Positions 49,643 through 61,300 of a stretch of 64,000 bases of DNA are shown here, piece by piece. The DNA comes from Podaxis mareebaensis. Taxonomy: Eukaryota > Basidiomycota > Agaricomycetes > Agaricales > Agaricaceae. Numbering within the stretch: position 1 is the first letter of the stretch; every line of letters starts with the position of its first letter. The position numbers were made by a program, and so were the translations under genes. Below the pieces are notes generated by a model, which made no database searches, was not told where the DNA came from, and saw nothing but the letters and a program-made list of their open reading frames with translations. The stretch covers positions 434,001 to 498,000 of the forward strand of contig JAEUWP010000180.1 in the NCBI GenBank assembly GCA_018524725.1, read 5' to 3'.

Positions 49643-51556
49643 TCATGGTATCGTTTCTTGGTCATCAGTGTCATCGCTATCATCCTCTTCAGAAGAACCC
49701 CCTTCCTCTTCTTCCTCCAAAGCTGCCTCTGCCTCTGCCTGGGCTTGAGCTGCAGAAGCCGCACTCGCAATTGCAAGCTCCAGCATCTTCGCTTGCTCGT
49801 CAGACAATCCATACATGGATAAAGAAGGCATGATAGGCGTTTCGCCCTGATCCGCGGGGTTTGGAGGTCCCATTGTGACATCCTGAAGGCCTTCATTCTC
49901 TGTGGAAGCCGCAGATGTGATGGAACTCGAAACTTGAGTCGTTGAAGCGTTGTCGCTGTCGGGTATCGAAGCCTGTTTCGCTGGAAGAGACTGGAACTGG
50001 GCACGAGCAATAACACTCGCCAGCGTCGCCTGACCATTGGTAGGGTCATTACTCGCAGGCAACTGTTGGGCATGTGGTGTGCCGAGTGCGCTTCCCACAT
50101 GAGACTGTAATAGGCCTTGTAGGCTGAGGACGACGGACTGGGTATTGGCGACGATTGCTGCGGGAAGCTCGCCTTCCTCTAAGATGCCCGGGTCACGGTA
50201 ATGTCCCTGCGGGGTATTTATTCCATTGGCTGCGATACTGTTCCACAATTTTGCTCTCCTCTCCTCTCGTAGCGAGTCTTCGCCGTCTTCTTCTTCCAAA
50301 TCCACCTCCACGACGTCTGCGTTTATACATATCTCGCTCTTCGGGCCTCGTGTTTTACTTCCGTTCTTGTGCCGTTTGATGGCATCTCGACGCGAAAATA
50401 TCTTTTGGCAGCCTCCGCATTTCCAAGCCTTCTTGTCATGTAGTCTGACATGCCGCTTTAGGTCGTGGTTACGGGCAAACGAGGCAGGACAAATGGCGCA
50501 GCGAAAAGGCCGATGTGTAGAATGCCCACGCTGGTGAGAACGGAGGCTATAAAGCCGAGAGAAGGTCTTGCCGCAACCAGCGACCAAGCATGGATAGACA
50601 GCCGTTCCAATGTCGGTAGCGGGAGGGAAGGAAGGCGGTTGATTCATCCATGGATAAGTGGCATTGGTGGCGTACGGTGGTTGGTTGGGCAATGTCTCTG
50701 GAGGCTGACCTATTTGTATCCCGCTCAACACACCAATGACCTGTATTAAGCCACTGATCTCTTGTAGGGCATGCATTTCGTGACCTCCACGCGCTGATGA
50801 TGTGACGGCGAACAGGAAGACCTGATGCAATTGTAAACGAATCGAAGCGACAAGGGCCGGATCCAAGGTCTGGGGAGGGGCATTCCCAAGAGCTTGAGTT
50901 ATGATGCGGACGGCTTCGGAGACCTGGGCATACAGGTCACCTTCCAGGATATAGGGCCTCTTCATTGGGCGTTGGTCACACGGCGGGATATTGTCGTCCC
51001 CCTCACGTCGACGTTTTCCTTTGTCCAATTCCATGGATGGGATATTCGAATGTCGCAATCCGCCAAAAAGAGCCTCTGATTTGGCCAGCGAAACGAGCGT
51101 GTGGCTCAGAGGCATGCATATGGGTTTCGCTACGCTGTTAGTCAGGACGCTTTGCTGGAGTACCCCGAATACATTTCCTCCGTTTCCCGGTAAGAGAGCT
51201 AACTCAAGTGCAGACCTTGCAGCTGAATCTTGTTCTACGAGGGACAAGATGGTTTTCATAGTGGAGATGACAGCTTCCTCCTTGCGCGACAGCTTCTGGG
51301 AGGGAGGTGCAGAAACAGCCACGGAAGCGGCTTGAGCTTTAGTTATGTCTTCCCATATTTGTTGGCCAAGTCTCCGGGCAATTTCCTGTGCTTCTGCGTC
51401 AATATCAGCATCGTCGTCCTCTTCCTCCTCCTCCTCCTCCTCTTCTTCTGCATCGCCCGTCTCATCTTCCTCCTCCTCTTCCTCCTCTTCCATGTTTAGT
51501 TCAGCGCTTGCAGCCGCCTGTGCTGCGGCGAGTGCTTGGACAAGACTGTCGGCCAT
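49643..51556 (-). CDS. Three-finger C2H2 zinc-finger protein, 637 residues, single exon
   Basis: Probable nuclear DNA-binding regulator; targets unknown. The uninterrupted frame from ATG 51556 opens MADSLVQALAAAQAAASAEL and then has an almost pure Glu/Asp tract at residues 23-52. Fingers lie at about residues 321-346 (YPCLVAGCGKTFSRLYSLRS then HQRGH), 351-373 (FRCAICPASFARNHDLKRHV) and 378-396 (KCGGCQKIFSRRDAIKRHK). The third finger lacks the second His at normal spacing. A nuclear-localisation-like KGKRRREGD lies at about 180. The C-terminal third is Ala/Gln/Ser-rich and ends in a second acidic run. The gene is divergent from the mitochondrial carrier with 225 bases between starts. Confidence 0.88.
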   Translation of the reverse strand: MADSLVQALAAAQAAASAELNMEEEEEEEEDETGDAEEEEEEEEEEDDDADIDAEAQEIARRLGQQIWEDITKAQAASVAVSAPPSQKLSRKEEAVISTMKTILSLVEQDSAARSALELALLPGNGGNVFGVLQQSVLTNSVAKPICMPLSHTLVSLAKSEALFGGLRHSNIPSMELDKGKRRREGDDNIPPCDQRPMKRPYILEGDLYAQVSEAVRIITQALGNAPPQTLDPALVASIRLQLHQVFLFAVTSSARGGHEMHALQEISGLIQVIGVLSGIQIGQPPETLPNQPPYATNATYPWMNQPPSFPPATDIGTAVYPCLVAGCGKTFSRLYSLRSHQRGHSTHRPFRCAICPASFARNHDLKRHVRLHDKKAWKCGGCQKIFSRRDAIKRHKNGSKTRGPKSEICINADVVEVDLEEEDGEDSLREERRAKLWNSIAANGINTPQGHYRDPGILEEGELPAAIVANTQSVVLSLQGLLQSHVGSALGTPHAQQLPASNDPTNGQATLASVIARAQFQSLPAKQASIPDSDNASTTQVSSSITSAASTENEGLQDVTMGPPNPADQGETPIMPSLSMYGLSDEQAKMLELAIASAASAAQAQAEAEAALEEEEEGGSSEEDDSDDTDDQETIP

Positions 51557-51781
51557 GCAGATAGGTTATTAGACGACAAGAGTGCTATTAAGCCTTTAGA
51601 CTGCGATGCAAATTTGGAACTCGAATCTTTGTCTGTCATTGTTTGGCAAGAGTCTTGGTATCTTATCTAGTGAGAGTTTGTACTTATTTGTTGGACATTT
51701 TTGCCAAAGCGCAACTAAGGGTTGAGCAATGACTGTGCCAGAGTTGCAAAGTTCCTCTTCCAGGTTCCGTTCCATCCGCTA
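51557..51781. promoter_or_regulatory. Divergent promoter region
   Basis: 225 bases between the opposite start codons of the zinc-finger gene and the carrier gene. No specific element is recognised. Confidence 0.4.
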
Positions 51782-53015
51782 ATGTCGAAAACCGTGAAGG
51801 ACCTGACAGCTGGCACCGTGGGCGGTATCGCCCAGGTAAATGCCAAAACTCAACATAATATCACCCATATTCTAACTTTGTTTCCAAGGTGCTCGTTGGC
51901 CAACCGTTCGACATTGTCAAAGTTGTGGGTTCAACTATCACTTCCACACGAGGCATATCTGGCAATTAACAACACTCCAAAGCGGATGCAAACGTCTGCA
52001 AAGGGCACTTACACGGGCATGCTTCATTGTGCTGGCGGAATTCTAAAGAACGAAGGACCGCTCGCCTTTTACAAGGTACGTACTCTTCGCCCCATTTATT
52101 CTATCTTTACCAAAATACTTCCAGGGAACTTTGACCCCGCTGCTGGGTATTGGCCTTTGTGTGTCCATCCAATTTGGAGCTCTGGAATATACCAAACGAT
52201 TTTTTGCCGCTCGAAATGCCACGAGGGGAATCGGAGGCGAAGGAGGCAAAACCCTCACTGGGTCCCAACTCTTCACTGCTGGCGTAGCAGCAGGCCTGGC
52301 TAATGGCTTTGTCTCCGGTCCTGTCGAGCACATCCGTATCCGTGAGTGGTTATCGCCATAAGTCGGCAATTTCTGCGTGCTAACCTTGTTCACGTGCTAC
52401 TGATAGGCCTACAAACTCAATCGAATACCAACCCAACGTGGAATGGTCCGTGGGATGCCATTAAGAAAATCTACTCTGCGCATGGTCTGAAAGGTATTTA
52501 CAAGGGTCAAGCCGTGACCTTCCTCCGAGAAGCGACCGGTTATGGCGTCTATTTCTTGGCCTATGAGAAGCTAGTGCAGCGAGAGATGGCACACAAGGGC
52601 ATCAGGCGAGACCAAATCAGCCCTGTGAATGCGGTCCTTTATGGTGCTGCTGCTGGTTACGCTGTAAGTTGCCCGCACACCTCCAGTTTCTCTTGACTAA
52701 GGTTTCCTTCACAGCTCTGGGCCGTTATATACCCCATCGATATGGTAAAGTCTAGGATGCAGACGGACGGCTTCACTCCCGCCACAGGTCAGAAATACAA
52801 GTCTACTTTGGACTGCGTTCGGATCATATGGAGGACGGAAGGTCTTCCCGCCTTCACTCGAGGTTTAGGTCCTACCCTCATCCGGTACGTTCCCTGCTAG
52901 CCTCCATCTCTGCTTAGCACCCGAATCTCATGATGAATCCATCAGTTCACCTTTTGCCAATGGAGCTACTTTCTTGGGCTTCGAGATGGCGGCTCGCCTA
53001 CTTGACAGGATCTGA
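51782..53015 (+). CDS. Mitochondrial carrier family protein, Ymc1/Crc1-like
   Basis: Inner-membrane transporter of the six-helix SLC25 family. The ATG at 51782 gives MSKTVKDLTAGTVGGIAQ. After an intron, VLVGQPFDIVKV joins to RMQTSAKGTYTGML, the first PxDxxKxR signature. The second repeat has FVSGPVEHIRIRLQTQS, where Glu replaces the usual Asp, as in carnitine/amino-acid type carriers. The third has ALWAVIYPIDMVKSRMQTDG. Further blocks are YKGTLTPLLGIGLCVSIQFG and GIYKGQAVTFLREATGYGVY, and the end is FANGATFLGFEMAARLLDRI at 53015. About five introns interrupt the gene. Similarity suggests the group that includes Ymc1 and the carnitine carrier; the substrate cannot be read from sequence. Confidence 0.88.
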
Positions 53016-53488
53016 ACCACAATTCGGGTCTTAACAAGTAACATTATATATTCCCCTCGTATATCAATATAGAGGACCGCTCGCTTTAGAACGCACGTAG
53101 AGACAAGTTTTCATCTCTTCCCGGGACCCGCTGAATTAGATCATGTAGAGGACAAGCAATTATGATCATTATATTTCATTGGTAGCTAACACTAAGATCT
53201 AGGGGGCGAATTTAAGGGCGAATAACAATAAATGATAGACATCATAAAAAGTGGAAGGAAGGGGATGCTCCAAAATGTAGACTTATCCTTGGCTATGGGT
53301 CACGGTTGTCGTCGTGCGAGTGAATGGCTTGAACTAAATAGATCAGCTAGTGGTGAGAATGGCCCATGTGAGGGGGCTGAAATTGAAGATGCACCCACTA
53401 AACAGCCTTCCAAATGGGTGAAACCTCGCCAAGTGAACCAGCGTGATCCGTTTAGCGGATAAAGCGCAGGTCAAGCGTTAGTTTGTGA
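53016..53488. other. Convergent 3' region
   Basis: Lies between the carrier and F-box stops. A 76-codon plus-strand ATG frame (53232-53462) has no recognised relatives and is probably chance. Confidence 0.45.
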
Positions 53489-54919
53489 TTAGTTGAGATC
53501 AGTCGAACCGCCCGAAAGGGGTGAGGCTAGCTCTTTAGGTGCATCATTGACTTCCACTTCCGTAGGAGCCCTAATTGCTCCCGCGCCTTCACCAACAAGA
53601 TCGGTATACAGCCAAAGCACACCTTCCCCATCCAACAGGTCAATGCCATGATCCTCAAACTTCTCCACCCACCATATGAATATATCCTTGATGAGTTTAT
53701 CTGTATCGGCATCAACAAGATAACCAACGGTCCGGATTTCCTGTAAACGAGGGTATAGCTTGGGTGTGATCGCCTCCAAGTGGGTTTTTACATTGGATGA
53801 TTTGTTTGGATACAGAGTCTCCGCCTTCAACACGCCGCGCAGCCCAATCCGTCTAAGGTTTAGGTGTACTTGGGGAGTAAGGGGTTCGGAGGTGACAGGA
53901 AATACGAGCGAAACGAGATTGGGACAAGCGCCAGGCTCCAAGAACACATCAGGTCTGACATGTTCTACCCTATGCCGGGAGCTGGAACTATCTGGTTCAG
54001 GTTCGAGATAAGGAGCCGGGGTCTGGAGATCGACCGAGGTTAAGCGATTTCCATGTTTCTCGATGAATTTGCGCAGTTCATGATAAGGGACCCGAGGCTT
54101 GAAAGCTTGGCAATCATAAAGGGTTATGCTCAGAGTGAGGTTGCGAAGTCGAGGCAACGAGAGAAAGCTGGCTACTTGCAGGCTTTCCTGACGGGTTGAC
54201 AAGATGAGGTCGGTGACAAAGGGAAGAGTAGGTTGAGGCATTAACGGATCGATCAACTGCGCTAGTTCGCAACCAACGTAGTAGCGAAGATCGAGGACAC
54301 GAAGGTTGTGGAATGCATCGAGAAAATTAGGTGTAGTAGATGTGAATGCGGAGGTGGTATTAATCTCGTTCCAGCATAGACCTTGCAACGTTGACCCGTA
54401 AAGCGTCGAGATGGCGTCTAGAAACTCAACGGGTAACGGGTGCATCCACGATCCACTGAGATACCTCAAATTAGGGCAGCACCGAAAAATGCGGAATACG
54501 GTTTGGAGGAAGCGTATATCATTGCTGCCTCGAGCATGCGTGAAGATTTCGATGTGAATGGGCCAGCGTCCATAACCAATGTCGATCTCGCCACCTGGCA
54601 ACGTACTTCGACTAGCGAGGAGCACCTCCAGGATCGCACTGGCCCGTGCAGGACTTCGGATAACCAAATTCTCATACAAAAATCTCTCCGCCACCACCTT
54701 CCACGCCTTGCACACAAGAACGAGAGCCAGTTTCGTCCGAACTGACAAGGCTGGTGTGTTTGTAGCCATTACATTGTTGGATATTCGTCTTGGCGCGAAA
54801 GGGTCCAAAGGTTTGATCGATGTCGACCGGTGGACATAGGTAGCGAACTGGAATATTTCCAACCATAATTCCAAAGGAAGTTCAGGCGGCGGCTTCGTCG
54901 CCCGACTCTGAGCAGGCAT
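53489..54919 (-). CDS. F-box domain protein with leucine-rich C-terminal part, 476 residues
   Basis: F-box proteins recruit substrates to SCF ubiquitin ligases. A single uninterrupted frame from ATG 54919 (MPAQSRATKPPPELPLELWL) has the F-box signature LPLELWLEIFQFATYVHRS, a linker, then TKLALVLVCKAWKVVAERFL and YENLVI. The rest is irregular leucine-rich sequence (NLRYLSGSWMHPLP, FHNLRVLDLRYYVGCEL, PRLRNLTLSITLYDC, NLRRIGLRGVLKAETL) of the kind seen in the large agaricomycete F-box family. The C-terminus is acidic. No other domain is present. The specific substrate is unknown. Confidence 0.88.
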   Translation of the reverse strand: MPAQSRATKPPPELPLELWLEIFQFATYVHRSTSIKPLDPFAPRRISNNVMATNTPALSVRTKLALVLVCKAWKVVAERFLYENLVIRSPARASAILEVLLASRSTLPGGEIDIGYGRWPIHIEIFTHARGSNDIRFLQTVFRIFRCCPNLRYLSGSWMHPLPVEFLDAISTLYGSTLQGLCWNEINTTSAFTSTTPNFLDAFHNLRVLDLRYYVGCELAQLIDPLMPQPTLPFVTDLILSTRQESLQVASFLSLPRLRNLTLSITLYDCQAFKPRVPYHELRKFIEKHGNRLTSVDLQTPAPYLEPEPDSSSSRHRVEHVRPDVFLEPGACPNLVSLVFPVTSEPLTPQVHLNLRRIGLRGVLKAETLYPNKSSNVKTHLEAITPKLYPRLQEIRTVGYLVDADTDKLIKDIFIWWVEKFEDHGIDLLDGEGVLWLYTDLVGEGAGAIRAPTEVEVNDAPKELASPLSGGSTDLN

Positions 54920-57211
54920 GCTGCTAACAAAGATGCTATCATCATGTCAGCACTCTTGCACCAGAATCATAGCGAACGACTCGGATACCATTCGAATGGG
55001 GATAAGATGCGCTTCAAGCCACGCAAAAGTCGGGTGCGTATATTCAGTGCTGGGTACCATTTGAAGGGCAAGCCTGAGAAGAAGCGCTTTAGGCAACGCA
55101 GAAGTATATGCATGTTCAGTTATTCTCTTTATACGGCGAAAAGAAATCGCATCGAAGGATGTGCGGCCAGTAAAGGAGATTGCCAGTAAAGCACGTTACA
55201 GAGTAAAGTGGTCAAGACCAAACAGCTCGACACCCATCCTCCACCCATTGCGGCTCCGCTGCTAATGAGCGTGAGGCCATAGCCAAATAGAGCCAAATAT
55301 ACACTCCCACTGCGTACTCAGTTGATCGCCTAGACAGTAGACTCAGACCCTCAAGTCTGGGGCTGGCGACGTTAGGACAAGACAATAAGAGCCGCTGGGA
55401 TGTGCACAGTGATGCCAATTGAGTGCTCTGTCTAATCTCCATGCGTGGTGATAAGTGGAAGCTCACTACCCCGCCCTCTGTAAGCGAAAGGATTCCCAGT
55501 GAGCTTACTGGGCAGGGTTGCCTTCTCTTTGGAACTGCGTTCTGGCACTTAGCTTGGCAGCCGCCACACCGCACGTTCAATGACGTGTAATGATTCGAGT
55601 ATGTGATATGTTCTTCAGTCCGTCCAAGCTCTCGGTTCTAGGCAATTCGTCCGAGTTCCCAAATGGCATTGGTTCGTCAATATACGTTATTCTTGCCAAG
55701 GACCCTTCAGCAACAGTTTTCTGATCTGACCTTTCGTCGTTTCTCCTCAGGATAAATCTTTACGTGGTTGGCTGCAACTGCGAGACAAAGGACGAGGGAA
55801 TCTTCATGGAAATTGAGCTTGGATGCACTTACCTGTATCTGGACTCTTGATCAATTCTTGTTCGGGACGCTGAAATGATACTGTGCCAAAAACTGACCAG
55901 TGGTGGCTTATAGCATAAAAATGGACGGAAGCAAAATGTCCCGTGAGACTCTAAGGTTCGGGCGTTGGTTCTGCTATGGACCTCGCCTGATGTTGTACAG
56001 TCCTGGGATGTCAATGAAATCCCGTAACATAACCGCTGATTAGTAGAACGTTCATTATATTCATCAAAGGATTAGCATGTGGTTAACGTGTCTTTAATCT
56101 TTACATCAGTGTCGCCACTTCAAGTCCACAACTTCTAAATAACGGGGAAAATTGCTGGTGTGTGGACCACGTAAGACAACTGTCACCTGAGGGCGGACAT
56201 CCCCTCTTTCTACCTCTATTATAGCTGTCACCACGGAAAATTAATAGTGCAATCAAGTTTCCCATATGAAAGTCGCATTCTTCACGGCCACTTTGTGAAC
56301 TTACGGCCCAACTAGACGTTCCGCATAATCTGGCACTTTGGGGTTCCTGGCCATGGACCAATCCTAACTCCATTTGTCACATCACCAGCCTTACATATCA
56401 GTTATCATTCCACCGCTTCTGCCAGACGGCTCGGGCTAGTGATTGTTTTAGTCTTCCCGCGAAGGCAAGACCTGCATTTTGCAATTGTGCGCTATATCAA
56501 TCAAAATTCTCTGCCTCCATCAGTACCCCCGGAAATGGCTATCCGATTCGACCAAGACCTCCAAGACCTGATACGGGCATTTTGCCTTGGAGACCACAGC
56601 TCAGGTTCGTGAAAACTTAGCCCCACTTTCCAGTGAATTTCCCAGGCGATCATTTGCCATTTCTACTTCACTACACGCGTTTTCAATGATTGTCCACATT
56701 ATATAACAGAGATTATGATTAAGCTACAAAGCATGGCTGAAGCGTGGAGCAACCCACGATCATTATCCCCTCCAATCTATGTAGGTAATCCGTGCCGGCG
56801 GTCCCATGAGTATCGGTGTCTGTCAGGCATTAGAGCTCAGCGGCACTCCTTCGACACCAGAACGGGCACTAATAGTGGTTAGAGTGGCGGCTCGGTACAT
56901 CTATCTTCTTAAGTAGATGTCAACATTATGTCACACTTCCGAATTTCACCATGTGGGTCACCAGAACATCCTGAACACCGCTGGTCAGGAAGACCCTATT
57001 TGCTTAGGTGATGTGCGCAAAGGGGTTGACGCCACAAACTGTCAGTTGTCCATGCCAATCGGTTTCCCCATAACTATTGTTTGCTCGGTTGCTCAGAAGC
57101 ATAAGTTTGGAAAAGACATAAAGCTCCATATGACACAACAGATGTAATACAAAGAACATGATGTAACCCAAGGGATGCAATGCGTGACGGACAAGAAAAT
57201 ATGGTGTGATG
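54920..57211. other. Intergenic stretch with a degenerate tandem duplication
   Basis: 2.3 kb upstream of the F-box gene and downstream of WOPR copy C. No gene is recognised. A two-copy diverged repeat lies at about 54983-55120. Confidence 0.5.
54983..55120. repeat. Two diverged tandem copies of a ~70-base unit
   Basis: Unit 1 from about 54983 and unit 2 from about 55051 share ACCATTCGAA/ACCATTTGAA, then GCGCTTCAAGCCACGCAAAA versus GCGCTTTAGGCAACGCAGAA, and end near TTCAGT. They differ by substitutions and a few indels. Likely an old local duplication. Confidence 0.65.
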
Positions 57212-58392
57212 TTACAAACGTCCGGTGGAAGAATTGAAACGCATGAGAGCTTTCTCATCGACAGGATGACGTCGCAGAGGCTGAATGTTTTGCAGATACT
57301 CTAGTGGAGCAAGACATTCCGGACTATCATCAGACGAAGTAGAACTGCCCGGACCTCGCCGGATTTGTCGAGGATATGTCATATGATGTGTAGGTGGAGG
57401 CGAGTTCTCCTGTTGCGAAGGAGAATCGGGGCATGCCAAGGTATGTTGTGGAGGCGATGATGTAGGTGGGGATAGAACTGGGGACCAGCCGGGCTTGTAG
57501 GCAACGTATTCATTACGGGAAATTTCGGCCTCGGACTCGGGGTTGAAGATGTGATCTGGTCTGCCTTTGGCGGACCTCGCACTCTTGTACTTGCCATGGG
57601 GGACGAGTAGGTTTCTCAGGTGAGGTATGTCATCGATGGAACGGAGCCGCTTTATCGAGTCCTCGGTGAAATAAGCGACTAGAGCGGCGAACAATCAAGG
57701 TTCAATTAAGTGGCGAGCATGTAGACAGGATGACCTACTTAGATGCCATTTCCGTTGTCCCCTTGGGGTATCCACAAACACAGTGTACGTTTGCTTGATA
57801 AGAATGTGGTGCGCAGGGTCGAAACTGGCGTTGGACCTTGCGATTAGTGGCTTGTCTGGCTGTGTTATAGGACAGTGAGGCAGTACTTACGAGCCATCGG
57901 AATCGTATAACGCTTCTGAAAATAAATGTTGCTGTGGCTGTTTTTCATGGTAGAAGAGGAAACCCTACAATGAAGAATCAGAACTCAGTCCGAGCATGGC
58001 TTTCGGCTCCGCGAAACTCGTACCTCTCGAACTCGGGATGGACCCCAACGAATACCTATACAACGGAAACAGGTGTTAGAAGCGTGTATACTACCCTCAA
58101 GAGGAGTGTGAACACACCATCAGTCCAACGCTCAATGCCGACCTTGGTAGTGGGGAGGCGGTGAGTTACATGGGTCGGGGCACGGAGAAATAACTCTACT
58201 TACCCCTGTTAGTTCTGCTTGCGGCCCTCGTTCCTCCCATACATATACTGAGCCGGGCGAGATTAAGCTTCGTTCTTCGGTGTCTAGTCTTCGCGTCACC
58301 ATGGGGAGAATGCCCATAAGGACAGCATGAAAAATAACCCTCGCATCTGAGGGAGAGCGGATGCGTATGCCAGTACATGTGGCACGCTGCAT
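57212..58392 (-). CDS. WOPR (Gti1/Pac2 family) transcription factor, copy C
   Basis: Third member of the family, on the opposite strand and about 24 kb from copy B. The ATG at 58392 gives MQRATCTGIRIRSPSDARVI, then RRLDTEERSLISPGSVYVWE. Short introns separate VGIERWTDG, IRWGPSRVRE and GFLFYHEKQPQQHL. The second WOPR half is LIKQTYTVFVDTPRGQRKWH, an intron, and AAYFTEDSIKRLRSIDDIPH with VPHGKYKSARS. A roughly 100-residue Pro/Ser-rich stretch follows, and the shared terminal motif LAPLEYL ... RRHPVDEKALMRF ends the protein at 57212. It has an extra intron, after WTDG, compared with copy A. In the KWH segment Gln replaces one Arg (GQRKWH). Confidence 0.88.
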
Positions 58393-61300
58393 AGTAGATG
58401 ATCCAGGTATAAACGGGAGAAATTGGTGATCCAGCTTGACTGAGGGAGAGGTGAGGCGAGGAGACGTAGGAGGGCTGACAAGGGGCTGGCAAGACTAGCC
58501 AGCTCCAATTTAACTGGAAAGCCGGACGGGCATTCAGAAGCCAGTGAAATCAAGGACTGATGGGGTTGTCGAGCTTACGATACATTCCTTCGTTAGGACC
58601 TGAATTATTGCTAACCAGACAAATATTAGAGTTTTAGAAACTACTTGGTGTGGTAAGGGATGCGAACGTGTGAGAAAACATATACGTGCCTGACCTGTTT
58701 CCGTCAATAACGTCAAATTGACCGCTCACTCCCTTCGAGAATCGGGTAAGTAGTGTAACCATTTCTTGACCTTTTCCGTCATTCCCTCAAGATCATCGAC
58801 CATCTGCCGACCGGCAAGATAGTGGGGACTCTCCGAGATCCCGCAATTAGAGGTGTTAGTGATTGACTGCTTATAGGTCGCTCAGTCACATCCCTTCTTG
58901 GGCCGGACCCTCAAGTTTCAACCCGTTTATAGAACACATCGCATGTGAGAATCCGCGAGACCTGAAGCACAGAGCATGGTGCGTGCTGCATTCAAGTTCT
59001 ATTTGACGGGAAGCTTGGCCGTCAATATTCATATCTCACCCATCTCACCCTCACTTGTTCATACTAAATCTGGCCGCAGAGTTCGTGAGAGAAAGGCAGG
59101 CTTCCATGATGGATAAGATCCCTTTGGCTAAAACGGTAAACGATCTATCGCTGTTTGCCTAATAAATTAAACACTGACCCTGATTGGCTTGGTTTCGACT
59201 GCCTTCGAAATGAACCACCGGCGAGCAGGTCACACACAAGTTTTACCCATGACGAAACCCGCGAACGATGAGCGGGTTTCGCTATGTCGGCTGTCGGTCG
59301 TTGTCCAAGATACCGGCCTATCCCAATGCATGTCCCTGCCATTTTCTCAGTCAGCCACCTCCGTCCAAAGCGCATATGTGAGAACAGTAAATGATGTCAT
59401 TGCGTTTTACACATGCGAACCAACTCTTCTGATTGCCCCGACATGCATGTTCATGACGACAAACCGATGATCAAAATCTTTTACAGTACTTTGCATAACG
59501 GTATGAATTTACGAACGATACTCCTGTTGTTGGTGCTGCTGCTGGGTTTATTATTCAGGAATGGTGAGATTTGTGCTAGCAATGCCAAGACTTCTCGCGG
59601 AATGGGCGAGTCAACGGTAATTGTGTGCCAGAAGCGTGGCCAACCGTATTAACCGCCTCCAAGCTGGTGCACTAACTAGTGAATATACATGTAGGTTAGA
59701 ACGTTCTCCGGTAGACCGCTACCGTCTATGTGGCATACGTGATTCGCGGCAGAGCAGAAACGCCCAAGCCGATTAAGAGCGTTCCCGACCGCCCAGAATT
59801 GCTCGCCGCCCCCCGATACGTCCCTAGAAACTGATGTGCAATTCTGCCGTCTTCTGACAGTGGCTTGAAGCTCAGTGATATTCATTGACAGGTTTACTTA
59901 ATGGATGGGTATCTCCACGGTAAATTATGCTCAGTGTCTGCACCTGACCATGACAGGTGTTCGGGGCCGCAAGGGGTGGCCCCGCAAAAAATGGATTACC
60001 TGATCTGAAAGTCCGATCTCGAAGATCGTGTACGTTGACTCCTTGTGAAAGCTGGCACCTAACGGAGAACTGGCTCGTCTGGGATCTGGGCCTGACATGT
60101 AACCGCTTGAGGCGGAAAGTATATTGAAAATGTATTGTATCTCAATCCAAGTGCTCCGTGGCGTGACTACTATAAGTCGCTCTTCGCGATGTTGCACTGT
60201 GCTCAGCACTACCAGCACCGTGGAGCTTATCAGGGACATGAGTTCGACGAATTCCGGAATTAGCGGAAAGTTTGTTCTCATCGAGGAGTCAGCGGTGGTC
60301 GGGTGTTTCGATAGTTGCTTCTCGATAGTCAAATAGAGGAGTTTGAATGATGAGTGCCACTACTTGTGCTGTCGCCCATGCCTCGGAACAGGCCAATCAT
60401 CTCCAGCCTCAAAACCGGTGGATATGATTCACCAATATGACAAAAAACCTTGCCATGTGTAAGGCCTGCGGGCTCCAAGAAATTAATGGGATGGTCTCTT
60501 TGCAGCAAGTTTTGGTGAAAGCCGTGGTGACGGCCAAACGGTACGGGGGGATGATTCACCTTTGATGAGAGGAGAAGTGATAAGGCTCTATTACTCCACC
60601 ACCAACTTGCCATCTTCAAGGTCTACACGCGAGTTTCGTCAAGCGATATCCCCTGTACTGAGATGCGGGTAGGATGACGATTGAGTTGTTGGAGCCTTCG
60701 TACAAAATTCGTTTTACCAGAAACAGACCCAGCACAACTCATTTAAATTCGTCTCCTGTATCCCTTCAGCCATCTCACAGCACAGTACAGCACCCGCTTC
60801 AACATAAAAGTCTGTTTTCGGAACAATCAAAAACCGCCACATGTTCTACACGCCACCCCCCGTCGGCGAACGGAGAACAAGTGAAGGGGAGGTCCCAGCA
60901 CCCCAAAACCTAAGTCCCCGCCACCTTAGAATCCACGCCCTTCTTCAGGACGATAATTTAATGAGACGGTGAGGGCATCTACGGCTCAAACCTTCAAGCA
61001 AGGTCCTGCAACTCGGATCCGGGAATGTTGTATTCCAATTATAAGAGGTTCACACACTGCATTCGCTCATCGTCGCCTAGCCCGTGTTACAGCCTTGAGG
61101 ACTTCCGTTGGGAGCCAATGCAGAGAATGTTCTACGAACCAGTTGTGACAGGAGTGTGATTGCAACGAGGGCTGATCAATCTATTAATATCATCCAATTA
61201 TATCGGGTAGTAGATGAAAGAATCTTGAAAGCCTTTCCGTCGCCGCCACCATTCGGAGACAGGCTGAGACGGTCTGGATGTGAAGTTCTCGTCATTTGAC

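Noticed and set aside
53109..53139. Short stretch resembling the start of 28S rRNA (ACCCGCTGAATT)
   Set aside because: The similarity does not extend beyond about a dozen bases.
53232..53462. 76-codon plus-strand ATG frame between carrier and F-box genes
   Set aside because: No recognised relatives, and it lies between two convergent 3' ends; most likely chance.
59931..60332. 133-codon minus-strand frame with a hydrophobic segment
   Set aside because: It faintly recalled small four-helix membrane proteins, but only one clear hydrophobic segment is present and no conserved residues could be named.
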